Part shown: positions 53,491 through 62,545 of the stretch, piece after piece
How positions within the stretch are numbered: position 1 is the stretch's first letter
Layout: each line of letters opens with the position of its first letter
Origin: Luteimonas suaedae
Lineage (GTDB): Bacteria; Pseudomonadota; Gammaproteobacteria; Xanthomonadales; Xanthomonadaceae
DNA: 64,000 bases
Direction: 5' to 3'
Assembly: GCF_008312895.1 (NCBI RefSeq)
Contig: NZ_VSSP01000004.1
Coordinates: 1 to 64,000, forward strand
Program-made: the position numbers and the translations under genes
Notes under the pieces: model-generated
Told to the model about the DNA's origin: nothing
The model's input: only the letters and a program-made list of their open reading frames with translations
Database searches by the model: none

Positions 53491-54321
53491 ATGCCATTCC
53501 TGCGCTCCCGACTGCTCGCCATGGCGGCCGCGCTGTTGCTGGCGGGCTGCGCGACCTCTCCGCTGCGAATCGATACCCGCCACCAGGCCGCCGTGCAGGC
53601 CAGTCGCGTGCAGTTCCTGGTGCTGCACTACACGGTGGCGGATTTCGACGAGTCGCTGCGGCTGTTGACCGGCACCGAGCCGGGCGTCTCCGCGCACTAC
53701 CTGGTGCGCGACGATCCGGTCCGGGTCTACCGACTGGTCGAGGAGGGCCGGCTGGCGCGGCATGCCGGCGAAAGCTACTGGGCGGGCACGACACCGCTCA
53801 ATGCATCGTCGGTGGGGATCGAGATCGTCAATCCCGGCTACACCGACACCCCGGCGGGGCGGGTGTACGCGCCATACCCGCAGGCGCAGATCGACACGGT
53901 GATCCGGCTGGCGCGGGAGATCGTGGCGCGGCACGGGATCCGCCCGGACCACGTGCTGGGCCATGCCGACGTGGCGCCCGGCCGCAAGCAGGATCCCGGC
54001 CCGCGGTTCCCGTGGCGACAGCTGGCCGACGCCGGCCTGATCCTCTGGCCGGATGCCACCCAGGTCGCCGAGCGGCTGGCCTTCCACCAGCGCAATCCGC
54101 TGCCCGCGATCGCCTGGTTCCAGGAGCGCCTGGCCGCCGTGGGCTATCGCGTCCCGCGCGGCGGCGAGCTCGACGACGCCACGCGGGACGTACTCAGCAC
54201 GTTCCAGATGAAGTACCGGCCCACGGACATCGCCGGCGTTCCCGATGCGGAGACGGCGGCGCTGCTCGATGTTGTCTCCACGCCCGGCGGCATGCGCTCG
54301 CTGGCGCCGGCCGCGGAGTAA
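53491..54321 (+). CDS. N-acetylmuramoyl-L-alanine amidase, AmiD-like lipoprotein
   Basis: 276 residues with lipobox LLAGC (Cys about 20). Amidase_2 zinc domain: VQFLVLHYTVADF (first His), LEYNASSVGIEIVNPGY-like region, and LGHADVAPGRKQDPGPRFPW with the second His and the Asp ligand. A C-terminal peptidoglycan-binding domain (about 210-265: FQERLAAVGYRVPRGGELDD) follows. E. coli AmiD has this design, being anchored to the outer membrane and cutting the amide in peptidoglycan and anhydro-muropeptides. The start at 53491 is set by the lipoprotein signal. Confidence 0.9.
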   Translation: MPFLRSRLLAMAAALLLAGCATSPLRIDTRHQAAVQASRVQFLVLHYTVADFDESLRLLTGTEPGVSAHYLVRDDPVRVYRLVEEGRLARHAGESYWAGTTPLNASSVGIEIVNPGYTDTPAGRVYAPYPQAQIDTVIRLAREIVARHGIRPDHVLGHADVAPGRKQDPGPRFPWRQLADAGLILWPDATQVAERLAFHQRNPLPAIAWFQERLAAVGYRVPRGGELDDATRDVLSTFQMKYRPTDIAGVPDAETAALLDVVSTPGGMRSLAPAAE

Positions 54322-54331
54322 GCGGGGAACA

Positions 54332-54809
54332 TGCCGGGGAACGGATGGCGCTTACCTAAAGTGCTTTTGCCTGGTTGCGTGGACACGGCAAGGCATCAGC
54401 CGGTCGGCTCCGGCACACCGCCGGAGATCCGTAGGAGCGCGCCCATGCGCGCGATGCCGCGGGCATTGAGCCGCCATGCGAGTCCGTCTACCGGCGCGCC
54501 TTCCGGTTCGCGGCGGGACCGCCGACAACCAGGATCGGAGACGTCGCCGGTATCGCGCGCATGGCGCGCTCCTACGAAGCGGCGGCACCAAACACGGGTC
54601 AAAGTCGACCTTCTTGTGAGTCTTGAGAACGGCAAAGTCCACGCTGACTCCGGTTTCAGAGATCCGTAGGAGCGCGCCATGCGCGCGATGCCGCGGGCAT
54701 TGAGCCGCCACGCGGTTCCGTCTACCGGCGCGCCTTCCGGTTCGCGGCGGGACCGCCGCCGACCAGGACCGGAGACGTCGCCGGTATCGCGCGCATGGCG
54801 CGCTCCTAC
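54332..54809 (+). repeat. Repeat array: terminal motif R3 plus two GTAGGAGC units
   Basis: The 597-bp gap 54322-54918 holds no gene. It starts with the terminal motif ACGGATGGCGCTTACC at about 54341 and the shared spacer TTTTGCCTGGTTGCGTGGAC. Two GTAGGAGC units follow in the same orientation, 54431-54575 and 54666-54809, separated by 90 bp that partly repeat after the second (GACTTTCTTG, AAGTCCACG). The second unit with its flank is thus a tandem duplication of ~235 bp. No REP arm is present. Confidence 0.8.
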
Positions 54810-54918
54810 GAAGCGGCGGCGTCAAACAGGAGGCAGAGCCGACTTTCTTGCGGGTCCAAGGGAAGTCCACGTTGATCCCTGTTCCGGCCCCCGTTTCCAG
54901 GGGCCGGTGCTCGGAAGA

Positions 54919-55326
54919 TCAGTCTGAAGGAATCGCCGACGGATCCATCCACATCGCCTCCCAGACGTGCCCATCTGGGTCGGCCAGGTTGCGGTTGTAC
55001 ATGAAGCCGAGGTCCTGGGCGGGATTGATGTCGGCGGTGCCGCCGTTTGCGGCGGCGGCTTGGTTGGCGGCATCGACCGCCTCGCGGTTGTCGAACGACA
55101 GCGCCAGCAGCACCTCGCTCGAAGTCGGCGGCGGGATCGGCCGGCTGGTGAACGTGCGCCACTTGTCGTGGGTGAGCAGCATGACGTTGATCGCCTCGCT
55201 CCAGACCATGCACGCCGCGGTCTCGTCGGTGAAGTGCGGGTTGTTCTCGAAACCGAGGGCCTTGTAGAAGGCCATCGACGCCGCGAGGTCCGTCACGGGC
55301 AGGTTCACGAAGATCATCTTGGGCAT
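54919..55326 (-). CDS. VOC-family (glyoxalase-like) protein
   Basis: A 135-residue protein with AAGGAG upstream. VOC half-fold pattern: MIFVNLPVTDLAASMAFYKA, LGFENNPHFTDE and a C-terminal DPDGHVWEAMWMDP. This group is often annotated as lactoylglutathione lyase-like, but with only one metal-type residue set (His/Glu in GHVWE) no reaction can be assigned. The start at 55326 was chosen over an upstream ATG because of the ribosome-binding site. Confidence 0.85.
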   Translation of the reverse strand: MPKMIFVNLPVTDLAASMAFYKALGFENNPHFTDETAACMVWSEAINVMLLTHDKWRTFTSRPIPPPTSSEVLLALSFDNREAVDAANQAAAANGGTADINPAQDLGFMYNRNLADPDGHVWEAMWMDPSAIPSD

Positions 55327-55663
55327 TGCGGGCTCCTTGTCGGGTTGGAGGGTCATGGGTGGGATCGTTTGGCGGGTTGGCGGGAATGCCGCCTGTTTGT
55401 GATGACGTCGAACGGCCGGGACCGGAATCGACACCGGGTGACCGTGCGCATGCCCGGGCCCTGGCCAGTCTGCCGGAGCCTGAGGTCAGGTCCACGTCCC
55501 CGATAGTGACGCCTGCCGTCAGACGTTGCTGTTCCGTGGATGCGGATTCGACTTGTCACAGGCGCCCGGTTCACGTCCGCGATACCAGCGCCGCGCAGCT
55601 CGCTACACCTCGACCAGGCGGCGTTTGCCCATTGTTCGATCTGTGTGCGCATCCGATTGTCGC
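55327..55663. other. Gap without recognised gene
   Basis: A 337-bp stretch between the VOC gene and the end of the MFS exporter gene. Frames here look like shadow reading and match nothing known. The section near the VOC gene must contain its promoter. No repeats of the window's families were seen. Confidence 0.5.
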
Positions 55664-57241
55664 TCACGACGCGGTTCCCTTCGACATGGCCGGGATATCA
55701 GGGCCAGGCTGCGGCTGCCGGTCGAGGAACAGCGCGGTCGCTGCCGCTGCGATCAGGGCGATCGCGGTGGACGCCAGGGCGGCTGCCTGGAAGGCTTCGA
55801 CGAAAGCGCTGCGCGAGGCGTGGATCAAGGCGGCGCCGAGCGGCTCGTGCAGCGCCTCGGCCATCGAGAGCGCGCCTGCCAAGGTGCCGCGTGCGGCTTC
55901 AACGGCTTCCCCCGGCAGGTTGCCGCCAACAGCGCCGGTCATCGCGCCGCGATAGATCATGGTGACCATGCTGCCCAGCAGTGCAATGCCCAGGGCGCCC
56001 CCCAGTTCGCTGCTCATCTCCGAGATGCCCGCCGCCGCACCCGCCCGTTCGGGCGGGGCGGTGCTCACGATCAGGTCGGATGCGAGGGTGAATACCGGGG
56101 CCAGTGCGATGGAGAATAGAACGTACGCCGTGGCCACCACCGCCAGGTCGTGTTCTGTCCCGGTTTGCGTCAGCAGGCCAAAACCCATCGCGGCGACCAC
56201 GAAGCAGATCGCGATGAGGCGGGGCGGTCTGACGTGGTTCACGATACGCGGCGTGAGCATCGCACCGGCGACGAACGCCACGCCCGACGGCGCCGACCAC
56301 AACCCGGCCACGAGCGGCGAGAGGCCGATCACAAGCTGGAAATACTGGGCGATCAGCAGGAAGCTGCCGAACGCAACGAAGAAGCCGACGATGTTGATCG
56401 CCAGGGCTGCACTGAACGCCGGCGTCCGGAACAGGTCGAGATCGATGAAGGGCTCGGTCAGACGGCGCTGTCGACGCAAGAAAACGGCTCCGATCAGGAG
56501 GCTCGCGACGATCGATGTCGCCGCCGTCCAATCCGTACCGTGCTCGGCGATGCGCTTGATCCCGTAGATGAGGGTCAGGACCGCGGCGATGCAGAATGCG
56601 GCACTCGAGATGTCCGGCCGGCCAGCCTGCGGGTTTCGGAATTCCGGGAGCAGCCTGGGGCCGATGACGAGCAGCAACAGCATGACCGGGACGTTGATCA
56701 GGAATACCGAGCCCCACCAGAAGAACTGGAGCAGCACTCCGCCCACCAGCGGTCCGATCGTGCCTCCCGCGGAAAAGCTGGCGATCCAGACGCCGATCGC
56801 GAAGGTGCGCTGCTTCGGATCCAGGAACATGCAGCGAAGCAGCGACAAGGTCGAAGGGGCGAGCGTCGCCGCCGCCAGGCCGAGGAGCGCGCGCGCCGCG
56901 ATCAGCGTTTCGACGCTGGGCGCGAACGCGGCCAGGACCGATGCGCAACCGAACGCCGCTGCGCCGATCATCAGGAGCCGCCGTCGACCGAAGCGATCGC
57001 CGAGCACGCCCATGGGTATCAGCGCGCCGGCGAGCACGAATCCGTAGATATCGACGATCCACAACAGCTCGGAGCCGGTCGGCTGCAGCGCTGCGCTGAG
57101 CTTCGGCACCGCAAGATTCAAGACGGTGAGGTCCATCGAGTAGAGCAGGCAGGGCAGTGCCAGCACGGCAAGTCCGAGCCATTCACGGCTGCTCGCTTTG
57201 GGGACTTCCGGGTCCTGGGTGTTCACGATCGTCATCATCAT
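55664..57241 (-). CDS. MFS drug-efflux transporter, DHA2 (14-TMS) type
   Basis: A 525-residue exporter not closely related to the one at 46271. Motif A is GVLGDRFGRRRLLM, with GTIGPLVGGVLLQFFWWGSV in helix 5 and about 14 helices. The group includes exporters for hydrophobic compounds of the EmrB/QacA type. The start is at 57241, the first of three adjacent Met codons. Divergent from the alpha/beta hydrolase at 57612. Confidence 0.88.
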   Translation of the reverse strand: MMMTIVNTQDPEVPKASSREWLGLAVLALPCLLYSMDLTVLNLAVPKLSAALQPTGSELLWIVDIYGFVLAGALIPMGVLGDRFGRRRLLMIGAAAFGCASVLAAFAPSVETLIAARALLGLAAATLAPSTLSLLRCMFLDPKQRTFAIGVWIASFSAGGTIGPLVGGVLLQFFWWGSVFLINVPVMLLLLVIGPRLLPEFRNPQAGRPDISSAAFCIAAVLTLIYGIKRIAEHGTDWTAATSIVASLLIGAVFLRRQRRLTEPFIDLDLFRTPAFSAALAINIVGFFVAFGSFLLIAQYFQLVIGLSPLVAGLWSAPSGVAFVAGAMLTPRIVNHVRPPRLIAICFVVAAMGFGLLTQTGTEHDLAVVATAYVLFSIALAPVFTLASDLIVSTAPPERAGAAAGISEMSSELGGALGIALLGSMVTMIYRGAMTGAVGGNLPGEAVEAARGTLAGALSMAEALHEPLGAALIHASRSAFVEAFQAAALASTAIALIAAAATALFLDRQPQPGPDIPAMSKGTAS

Positions 57242-57611
57242 CTGCGGGTTGCCTTTGTCTTGATGACGAACGAGCCGCATCGGGATCGACAGGCAGTCTG
57301 CCGCCTGGTCGATCTCCCGCGCCCTTCGACGAGCCTCAACGGATGCCGGCGCCGGATGTCCTGGCGCATTGCTTCCGGCGATCGGCTTGGGCGAGGTGGC
57401 CGAGGCCGCAGCCTCGGGTTATAGGGTGAGCCTTGGCCCACCGCCTATCGCTGCTCACCCGACGACCGCGCCGTTTCACGTGGCATTGCCGCCTTGCGTC
57501 CGACGATGAAGTCGGGTCACGCACATGGATCGCAGGATCGCCCCAGGGCGGGCGCAGGCACGCCTCGCGTCTGCCGCGGGTCATTCGAAGGCATCGAAGG
57601 AGTCCGTTGCA
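57242..57611. other. Divergent spacer with one short repeat
   Basis: A 370-bp spacer between the MFS exporter and the hydrolase, without a recognised gene. At 57421-57444 it carries the minus-strand copy of the GGTGGGCC hairpin seen at 29303. The promoters of both flanking genes should lie here. No clear operator was seen. Confidence 0.5.
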
Positions 57612-58463
57612 ATGACAAGGCCGGAACTGGCGAAGTTCGGGATCGAAGGCGTCGAAATGGCGGTTCGCCTGGCGGGCGACCGGGAGCAGCCGGCGCTGCT
57701 CCTGCTCCACGGGTTTCCGAGTTCCTCGGAATCGTTCCGGAACGTCATCGGGCCGCTCGCGCAGGACTGCTTCGTGATCGCCCCGGACCTGCCGGGATTC
57801 GGCGCTTCCGAGCCGATCGAGCCGCCGACGTTCTCGCGCTTCGCCGATGTGATCGAGGGGTTGTTGACGCAGCTCGGCGTCGAATCCTTCCATCTCTATC
57901 TTCACGATTTCGGCGCGGTGGTGGGCTTGTACCTGGCCACGCGCGCGCCGCGGCGGATCCGCAGCCTCATCGTCCAGAACGCCAATGCCCATGAGAGCGG
58001 AATGGGGCCGGGGTGGGCGGCCACCCGGGCCTACTGGGCCGACCCCAACCCGAAGCACGAGGCCGAGGCGACCGCCCATCTGAACTTTGAAGGGGTCCGC
58101 TACCAGTACGTGGGCGACGTGCCGCCGGACATCGCCGCGCGTCTCGATTCCCGGCTGTGGGAGGAGGACTGGCGGATCATGTCGCTTCCCGGCCGGATCG
58201 ACATGCACCGTGCGCTGGTGCTCGACTACCGCAACCATGCCGCGCGATTCGGAGAAATCGCCGACTACCTCGATCGCCGGCAACCGCCGGCGCTGATGCT
58301 GTGGGGGCGGCACGATGTCTTCTTCGACCTCGACGAAACCCTCTCCTGGATGCGGGCGCTGCCGCGCATGGAAGCGCACATCCTCGACGGCCCGCATTTC
58401 CTGCTGGAGACCCATGCGGACGAATGCGCCGCGTTGATCGGCGCGTTCGTCCGGCGGCTCTGA
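57612..58463 (+). CDS. Alpha/beta hydrolase (epoxide hydrolase / dehalogenase-like)
   Basis: 283 residues with AAGGAG before the ATG. Oxyanion HGFPSSSESF; nucleophile Asp99 in YLHDFGAVVG rather than Ser, as in epoxide hydrolases and haloalkane dehalogenases. Asp235 (GRHDVF) and His262 (DGPHFLLE) complete the triad. The lid is short. The Asp nucleophile with HDFG suggests a soluble epoxide-hydrolase-like role, but the substrate is unknown. Divergent from the exporter, convergent with the LysR gene. Confidence 0.85.
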   Translation: MTRPELAKFGIEGVEMAVRLAGDREQPALLLLHGFPSSSESFRNVIGPLAQDCFVIAPDLPGFGASEPIEPPTFSRFADVIEGLLTQLGVESFHLYLHDFGAVVGLYLATRAPRRIRSLIVQNANAHESGMGPGWAATRAYWADPNPKHEAEATAHLNFEGVRYQYVGDVPPDIAARLDSRLWEEDWRIMSLPGRIDMHRALVLDYRNHAARFGEIADYLDRRQPPALMLWGRHDVFFDLDETLSWMRALPRMEAHILDGPHFLLETHADECAALIGAFVRRL

Positions 58464-58470
58464 GCGATGC

Positions 58471-59409
58471 TCATGGTTCCATGATCCGCGCCCTGCGGGT
58501 GAAGGCGCGGGCGGCGTCGAGGTCGCGTTCCACCTCGTCGCACAGCCAGTCGCGGAACCTGGCGACCTTCCCGCTGTGCTGTCGAGCGACGGGGAAGGTA
58601 AACCAGAACGATCTGCCGTCGCCGGCGACGAAATCGTGCGCCGGCACCAGCCGGCCGGCCTTGATCTCACTCTGGAACAGGATGGGCGACCCGATCGCGA
58701 CGCCGTGACCGGCCGCCGCCGCGGCGATATCGAGATACTCGGCCGACAAGCGGGTGCCGAAGCTGCCAGGCAATGCGACATCGCTGAAGCCCAGCGCGCG
58801 GTACCAGAGCGTCCACCAGTCGTCGCGGCCCAGCAGCGGAACGTCCAGTGGGCGACGTGGATCGGCGATGCCCGCTACCGCCGCCTTCAGGCCGGGTGCG
58901 CACAGCGGCATGAAGATACTGGGGAACAGCTCGATCGCGCGCAGTCCGGGCCAGTTGCCGTATCCATTGCGAATGGCCGCGTCGAAACGGCCCGCGCCCA
59001 GGTCCTGGGCCTCCGGCGACAGGTCGATGTCGAGCACGATCTCCGGGTGCTTCAGGCGAAATCTGCCAAGTTTCGGCGTGAGCCAGCTCGTGCCGAGGGT
59101 CGGCAGCGTCGTCAATGAAAGCCGGGCCTCGTCCGCGTCGGCGGCCTTGATAAAGCTGGCGCGCAGGGCGGCAAAGGCGTTCGTGGCCTCCCGCGCGACG
59201 AGTCTGCCCGGGTCGGTGAGCTCGACGTGCTGGGCATGGCGCAAGAACAGGCGCACGCCGATCTGTTCCTCCAGGCGCCGCACGTGATAGCTCACCGAGG
59301 CCGCTGTGGTATCGAGCTCCTGCGCCGCCTTGGCGAAGCTGCCGAGGCGAGCCGCGACTTCGAAGGCCCGGATTGACACAAGGGACGGAAGCGGGCGCTT
59401 GCTGACCAT
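58471..59409 (-). CDS. LysR-family regulator, GcvA-like
   Basis: 312 residues. HTH: IRAFEVAARLGSFAKAAQEL followed by TTAASVSYHVRRLEEQIGVR. The motif LPSLVSIRAFEVAARLGS is typical of the GcvA/AmpR branch. The effector domain has TLPTLGTSWLTPKLGRFRLK and DAAIRNGYGNWPG. Its start at 59409 lies 102 bp from the Tat protein gene, divergently, so that gene is a probable target. Confidence 0.88.
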   Translation of the reverse strand: MVSKRPLPSLVSIRAFEVAARLGSFAKAAQELDTTAASVSYHVRRLEEQIGVRLFLRHAQHVELTDPGRLVAREATNAFAALRASFIKAADADEARLSLTTLPTLGTSWLTPKLGRFRLKHPEIVLDIDLSPEAQDLGAGRFDAAIRNGYGNWPGLRAIELFPSIFMPLCAPGLKAAVAGIADPRRPLDVPLLGRDDWWTLWYRALGFSDVALPGSFGTRLSAEYLDIAAAAAGHGVAIGSPILFQSEIKAGRLVPAHDFVAGDGRSFWFTFPVARQHSGKVARFRDWLCDEVERDLDAARAFTRRARIMEP

Positions 59410-59511
59410 AAGTCTGACTTAGCCTGAGGGCTGGGATTCGAATGGTCAACGACCCCCGGGTCCACCACCATCCGGGCAGGTTTTCCCGCAACCACATCAA
59501 GGACACCGCCC

Positions 59512-60621
59512 ATGAATCGGCACCTGCCTCCCCCTTACTCGCGGCGTGATTTCATCAAGATGCTGACGGTAGCGGGCGGCGGAGCCGCCCTTGGCCTGCC
59601 TGCACTGGCCGCGGCGCGATCCGGTCGCCACGGCATGGCTGGTGGCGCGGCCGGCCGAGGCGCCGCGCGCGACTGGAACTGGCTGGTCGGCAGCTGGGAC
59701 GTGTGGCACCGCCGCTTGAAGGAGCGCCTGGTCGGCGACACGCGCTGGGAAGAGTTCCCGGGCAGGAGCGTGCTATGGCTCGCCATGGACGGCCTGGGTA
59801 CGATCGACGACAACGTGGTCGACCTGCCTGGTGGTTCCTATCGCGGACTGACCCTGCGCGCGTTCGATCCGGGCACGGGTCAATGGTCGATCTGGTGGCT
59901 CGACGGACGTCATCCGACCCGTATCGATCCGCCGGTCGTCGGCGGCTTCGAAGGCGACGTCGGCACCTTTTTCGGCCGGGACACGTTCAAGGGCCGGCCG
60001 ATCACGATGCGGTTCCGGTGGCAGGACATCCACGGTGTGCGGCCATGGTGGGAGCAGGCGTTCTCCGACGACGGTGGTGCGAGCTGGGAAATCAACTGGC
60101 GAAACTATTTCACGCGCACGGACGCCGCGCCGACGCCGCTGCCGTTGCTGGCCGACGCGCCGTCCGACTTCGATTTCCTGGTCGGGAGCTGGGACGTGCG
60201 GCACCGGCGCCTCAGGCGACGGCTGGTCGGCAGCAACGACTGGGACACGTTCGACGGCACACTGGTCAACTGGCCGGTGCTCGGCGGGAAAGGCAATGTC
60301 GGCGATAACGTCATGAATCTGCCCAGCGGGACGATCCGGGGGATCGGGCTTCGCTCCTTCGATCCCGGCACCAGGCTGTGGTCGAGCTGGTGGCTGGACA
60401 GCCGCACGCCGTCGACCATCGCGCCGCCGACGCGCGGCGGGTTCGCCGACGGCGTCGGCACCTTCATCGGCGACGACACGCTCGACGGCCGGCCGATCAA
60501 AACACGCGTGGTCTGGTCGCACATCACCGCGCGCTCGGCGCGTTGGGAACAATCCTCATCGGCGGATGGCGGCGCGACCTGGGAGCCCAACTGGATCAGC
60601 GAGCTGGCGAGGAAAACTTAA
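59512..60621 (+). CDS. Tat-exported protein with tandem duplicated DUF1579-like domains
   Basis: 369 residues. A twin-arginine signal (YSRRDFIKMLTVAGGGAALG) is followed by two copies of a ~150-residue unit at about 52-205 and 222-368. Each starts with FLVGSWDVxHRRL and runs through GxIDDNVVDLPGG, a WWLDxRxP motif, GVGTFxGxDTxxGRPI and ExNW. The repeats are about half identical. The unit resembles DUF1579-type beta-barrels (lipocalin-like). Probable periplasmic carrier or binder with an unknown ligand. Divergent from the GcvA-like regulator. Confidence 0.8.
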   Translation: MNRHLPPPYSRRDFIKMLTVAGGGAALGLPALAAARSGRHGMAGGAAGRGAARDWNWLVGSWDVWHRRLKERLVGDTRWEEFPGRSVLWLAMDGLGTIDDNVVDLPGGSYRGLTLRAFDPGTGQWSIWWLDGRHPTRIDPPVVGGFEGDVGTFFGRDTFKGRPITMRFRWQDIHGVRPWWEQAFSDDGGASWEINWRNYFTRTDAAPTPLPLLADAPSDFDFLVGSWDVRHRRLRRRLVGSNDWDTFDGTLVNWPVLGGKGNVGDNVMNLPSGTIRGIGLRSFDPGTRLWSSWWLDSRTPSTIAPPTRGGFADGVGTFIGDDTLDGRPIKTRVVWSHITARSARWEQSSSADGGATWEPNWISELARKT

Positions 60622-60733
60622 GGCTGCGGGAAAATTAGGGATAGAGGACGACCTGCCGCGCAACAGCACGTTCAGTCGGCTTGCACGCCGTCGCCGGTAC
60701 ACTCGGTGTCCCCCGAGATCGCGCGTTCCTTCC

Positions 60734-61345
60734 ATGCCCTCCGCCAAGCGATTTCATCGACCCATCGCGCTCGCCGTCGTGCTGGCGACGTCGTTGGCTG
60801 CCTGCAGCTCGAACCGCAGCAAGTCGCAGGCGCCGCCCCTGGGCGAGGTGTTCGGCGCCGAGGACACGTATTCACGCAGCTACCCGGTGGCGCCGGCCGT
60901 TGCCTGCGAAGCCGCGCGCCGCGCGTTGCTCGGGCAAGGCTACTTGATCGGCCGGATTGCACCGGAGACGGTGGAGGCCACCAAGAACTTCCAGCCCGAG
61001 TCCGACATCCACACCCAGCTTGCCGTCCGCACCACCTGCGTGCCGAAGGCGGACGGTGGCTCGATCGTGTTCATCAACGCGGTGCAGGAGCGCTACGCGC
61101 TCAAGGCCCAATCCAGTTCGGCCAGCGTCGGCGTCAGCATGATCGGCTCTGTGTCGCTGCCGATCCCCATCGGCGGCAGCAACGCCAACCTCGTGCGGGT
61201 CGGCAGCAACACGGTACAGAACCAGGCGTTCTACAGCAGCCTGTTCGACCGCGTGAACTTCTATCTGCCCGGCACCCCGACCGACACGCCGCCTCCGCCG
61301 GAGCCGGACACTCCGCCCGATCCGGTCATAGGGGAACAGGAGTGA
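60734..61345 (+). CDS. DUF2242 lipoprotein
   Basis: 203 residues with lipobox SLAAC (Cys about 24). The segments FGAEDTYSRSYPVAPAVACE, ARRALLGQGYLIGRI and VEATKNFQPESDIHTQLAVR fit DUF2242 proteins, which are periplasm-facing lipoproteins of unknown role. The C-terminus is Pro-rich (PPPPEPDTPPDPV). The start at 60734 is the only one giving a lipoprotein signal. Stands alone. Confidence 0.8.
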   Translation: MPSAKRFHRPIALAVVLATSLAACSSNRSKSQAPPLGEVFGAEDTYSRSYPVAPAVACEAARRALLGQGYLIGRIAPETVEATKNFQPESDIHTQLAVRTTCVPKADGGSIVFINAVQERYALKAQSSSASVGVSMIGSVSLPIPIGGSNANLVRVGSNTVQNQAFYSSLFDRVNFYLPGTPTDTPPPPEPDTPPDPVIGEQE

Positions 61346-61512
61346 GGAAAGCAGGTCGAGAGAAAGGGTGATCGAGGCATCGGTGCCCACTGCGCCAGCG
61401 CGCGATGATTCGTGAGAGTCGAGACGGGACAACGTATAGGGGCCTGCAGGGCGGAATACGCAGCGACGGGTCGCTCGTGTGCCCGACCACGTCCACATAG
61501 GCAATGGCGCCA

Positions 61513-61661
61513 GGCACAAATGGCGCTTACTTAGGCATCGTCATTCCCGCGAAGGCGGGAATCCATGGACGTCAAGCCAACGAAAATCAACGGCCTTGAA
61601 TTCCCGCCTTCGCGGGAATGACAGGCTAGATGTTTCTGGTCGAGTAAGTGCCATTCGTGCC
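61513..61661 (+). repeat. Complete MITE-like element R4
   Basis: Lies in the 477-bp gap 61346-61822, which holds no gene. Ends are inverted 19-mers with two mismatches, GGCACAAATGGCGCTTACT at 61513 and AGTAAGTGCCATTCGTGCC at 61643. Inside are two REP arms in opposite orientation (GTCATTCCCGCGAAGGCGGG at about 61541 and CCCGCCTTCGCGGGAATGAC at about 61603). It is the most intact copy of the R1-R3 family and shows the original design. Confidence 0.85.
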
Positions 61662-61822
61662 GGGGCGATTTTCAGACGGGATTCCAGGGGACGTCGTCCA
61701 TGCCTTCTGCGGCAGGAAGCCTTGGTTACCAGGAGGCACTACGGGTGTGATCCACACGCCGGCGTCGCAGCCGCTGCGTTACGGTCGGACAGAAAAACGT
61801 CCCTGACCGCAAGGAGTCGTCG

Positions 61823-62257
61823 ATGCCGGCCACTGCCGAATCCGGGGTGCCGCTGCGCCACCACGTTATCGCGGTACTGGCGGCGGCGTGGAACCTGCTC
61901 GGGGTGACGCTGTTCGTGGTGCGGATCGCGATGACGCCGGAGCTGGCCGCGCAGGTCGGCGGCGCCGCGGCGGCGGCGGCCGAAATGCCGGCGTGGATCG
62001 ACCTGGCGTTCGGGGTCGCGGTGGTCACCGGGCTGTCCGGCGCGATCGCCTTGCTGGTGCGCCGACGCTGGGCGGCGCCGATGCTGCTGGTGTCGCTGGG
62101 CGCCGCGGCCGTGCAGGCCACCGCCGTACCGGCCGTCCTGGCCATGCGCGATGCGCTGCATGCGTCGGCGCTGGCGGTGCCGGTGGCCCTGCTGCTGGTC
62201 GCGCTGGCGCTGTGGTCGTACGCGCGCAGCGTCCGCACGCGCGGATGGTTGCGCTAG
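61823..62257 (+). CDS. Small four-helix membrane protein, function unknown
   Basis: A 144-residue protein with hydrophobic helices at about 15-37, 57-77, 85-108 and 113-133 and short loops. GGAG-like sequence (AAGGAG) lies ahead of the ATG. The pattern (HHVIAVLAAAWNLLGVTLFV) fits a family of small integral proteins seen next to signalling or sugar genes, with no known activity. Faces the remnant at 62283. Confidence 0.75.
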   Translation: MPATAESGVPLRHHVIAVLAAAWNLLGVTLFVVRIAMTPELAAQVGGAAAAAAEMPAWIDLAFGVAVVTGLSGAIALLVRRRWAAPMLLVSLGAAAVQATAVPAVLAMRDALHASALAVPVALLLVALALWSYARSVRTRGWLR

Positions 62258-62282
62258 CTGGCGGAAGGCCGAATAGCCAGGT

Positions 62283-62440
62283 TCACTCCCCGACCAGAGG
62301 TTCGAGCACGTGCGGGACGGCGTGATGCTCGTGGGCGATCAGCCAGCGGCCGCCCACCTTCGTCAGTCCCAAGGCCAGGCGGCAGACCGGGCGCGCGTGT
62401 TTCCATCCAGGAATCGTCGCGAACGGCTTCCGGTGCGCAG
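62283..62440 (-). pseudogene. SnoaL/DUF4440-like protein, C-terminal remnant
   Basis: The minus strand reads LALGLTKVGGRWLIAHEHHA and VPHVLEPLVGE before a stop at 62283. KxGGRWLIAHEHHxVP is the closing strand of NTF2-like SnoaL/DUF4440 proteins. No upstream part is present; the frame is unrelated beyond about 62440. A short degraded fragment next to an S41 peptidase gene. Confidence 0.6.
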
Positions 62441-62545
62441 CGCTGTTCGCATTCCGCGCCACTCCCGCCAGGTTCGATTGCGGCGGCGGCCGGCGCGCCG
62501 GCCGCACGGTCCGGAGCACATCTGGCGAGGCCCGCGGTCGCGCCG

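Noticed and set aside
43500..54810. CRISPR array suggested by the recurring GTAGGAGC units
   Set aside because: Units are ~145 bp, palindromic, scattered and in both orientations, with no regular spacers or cas genes.
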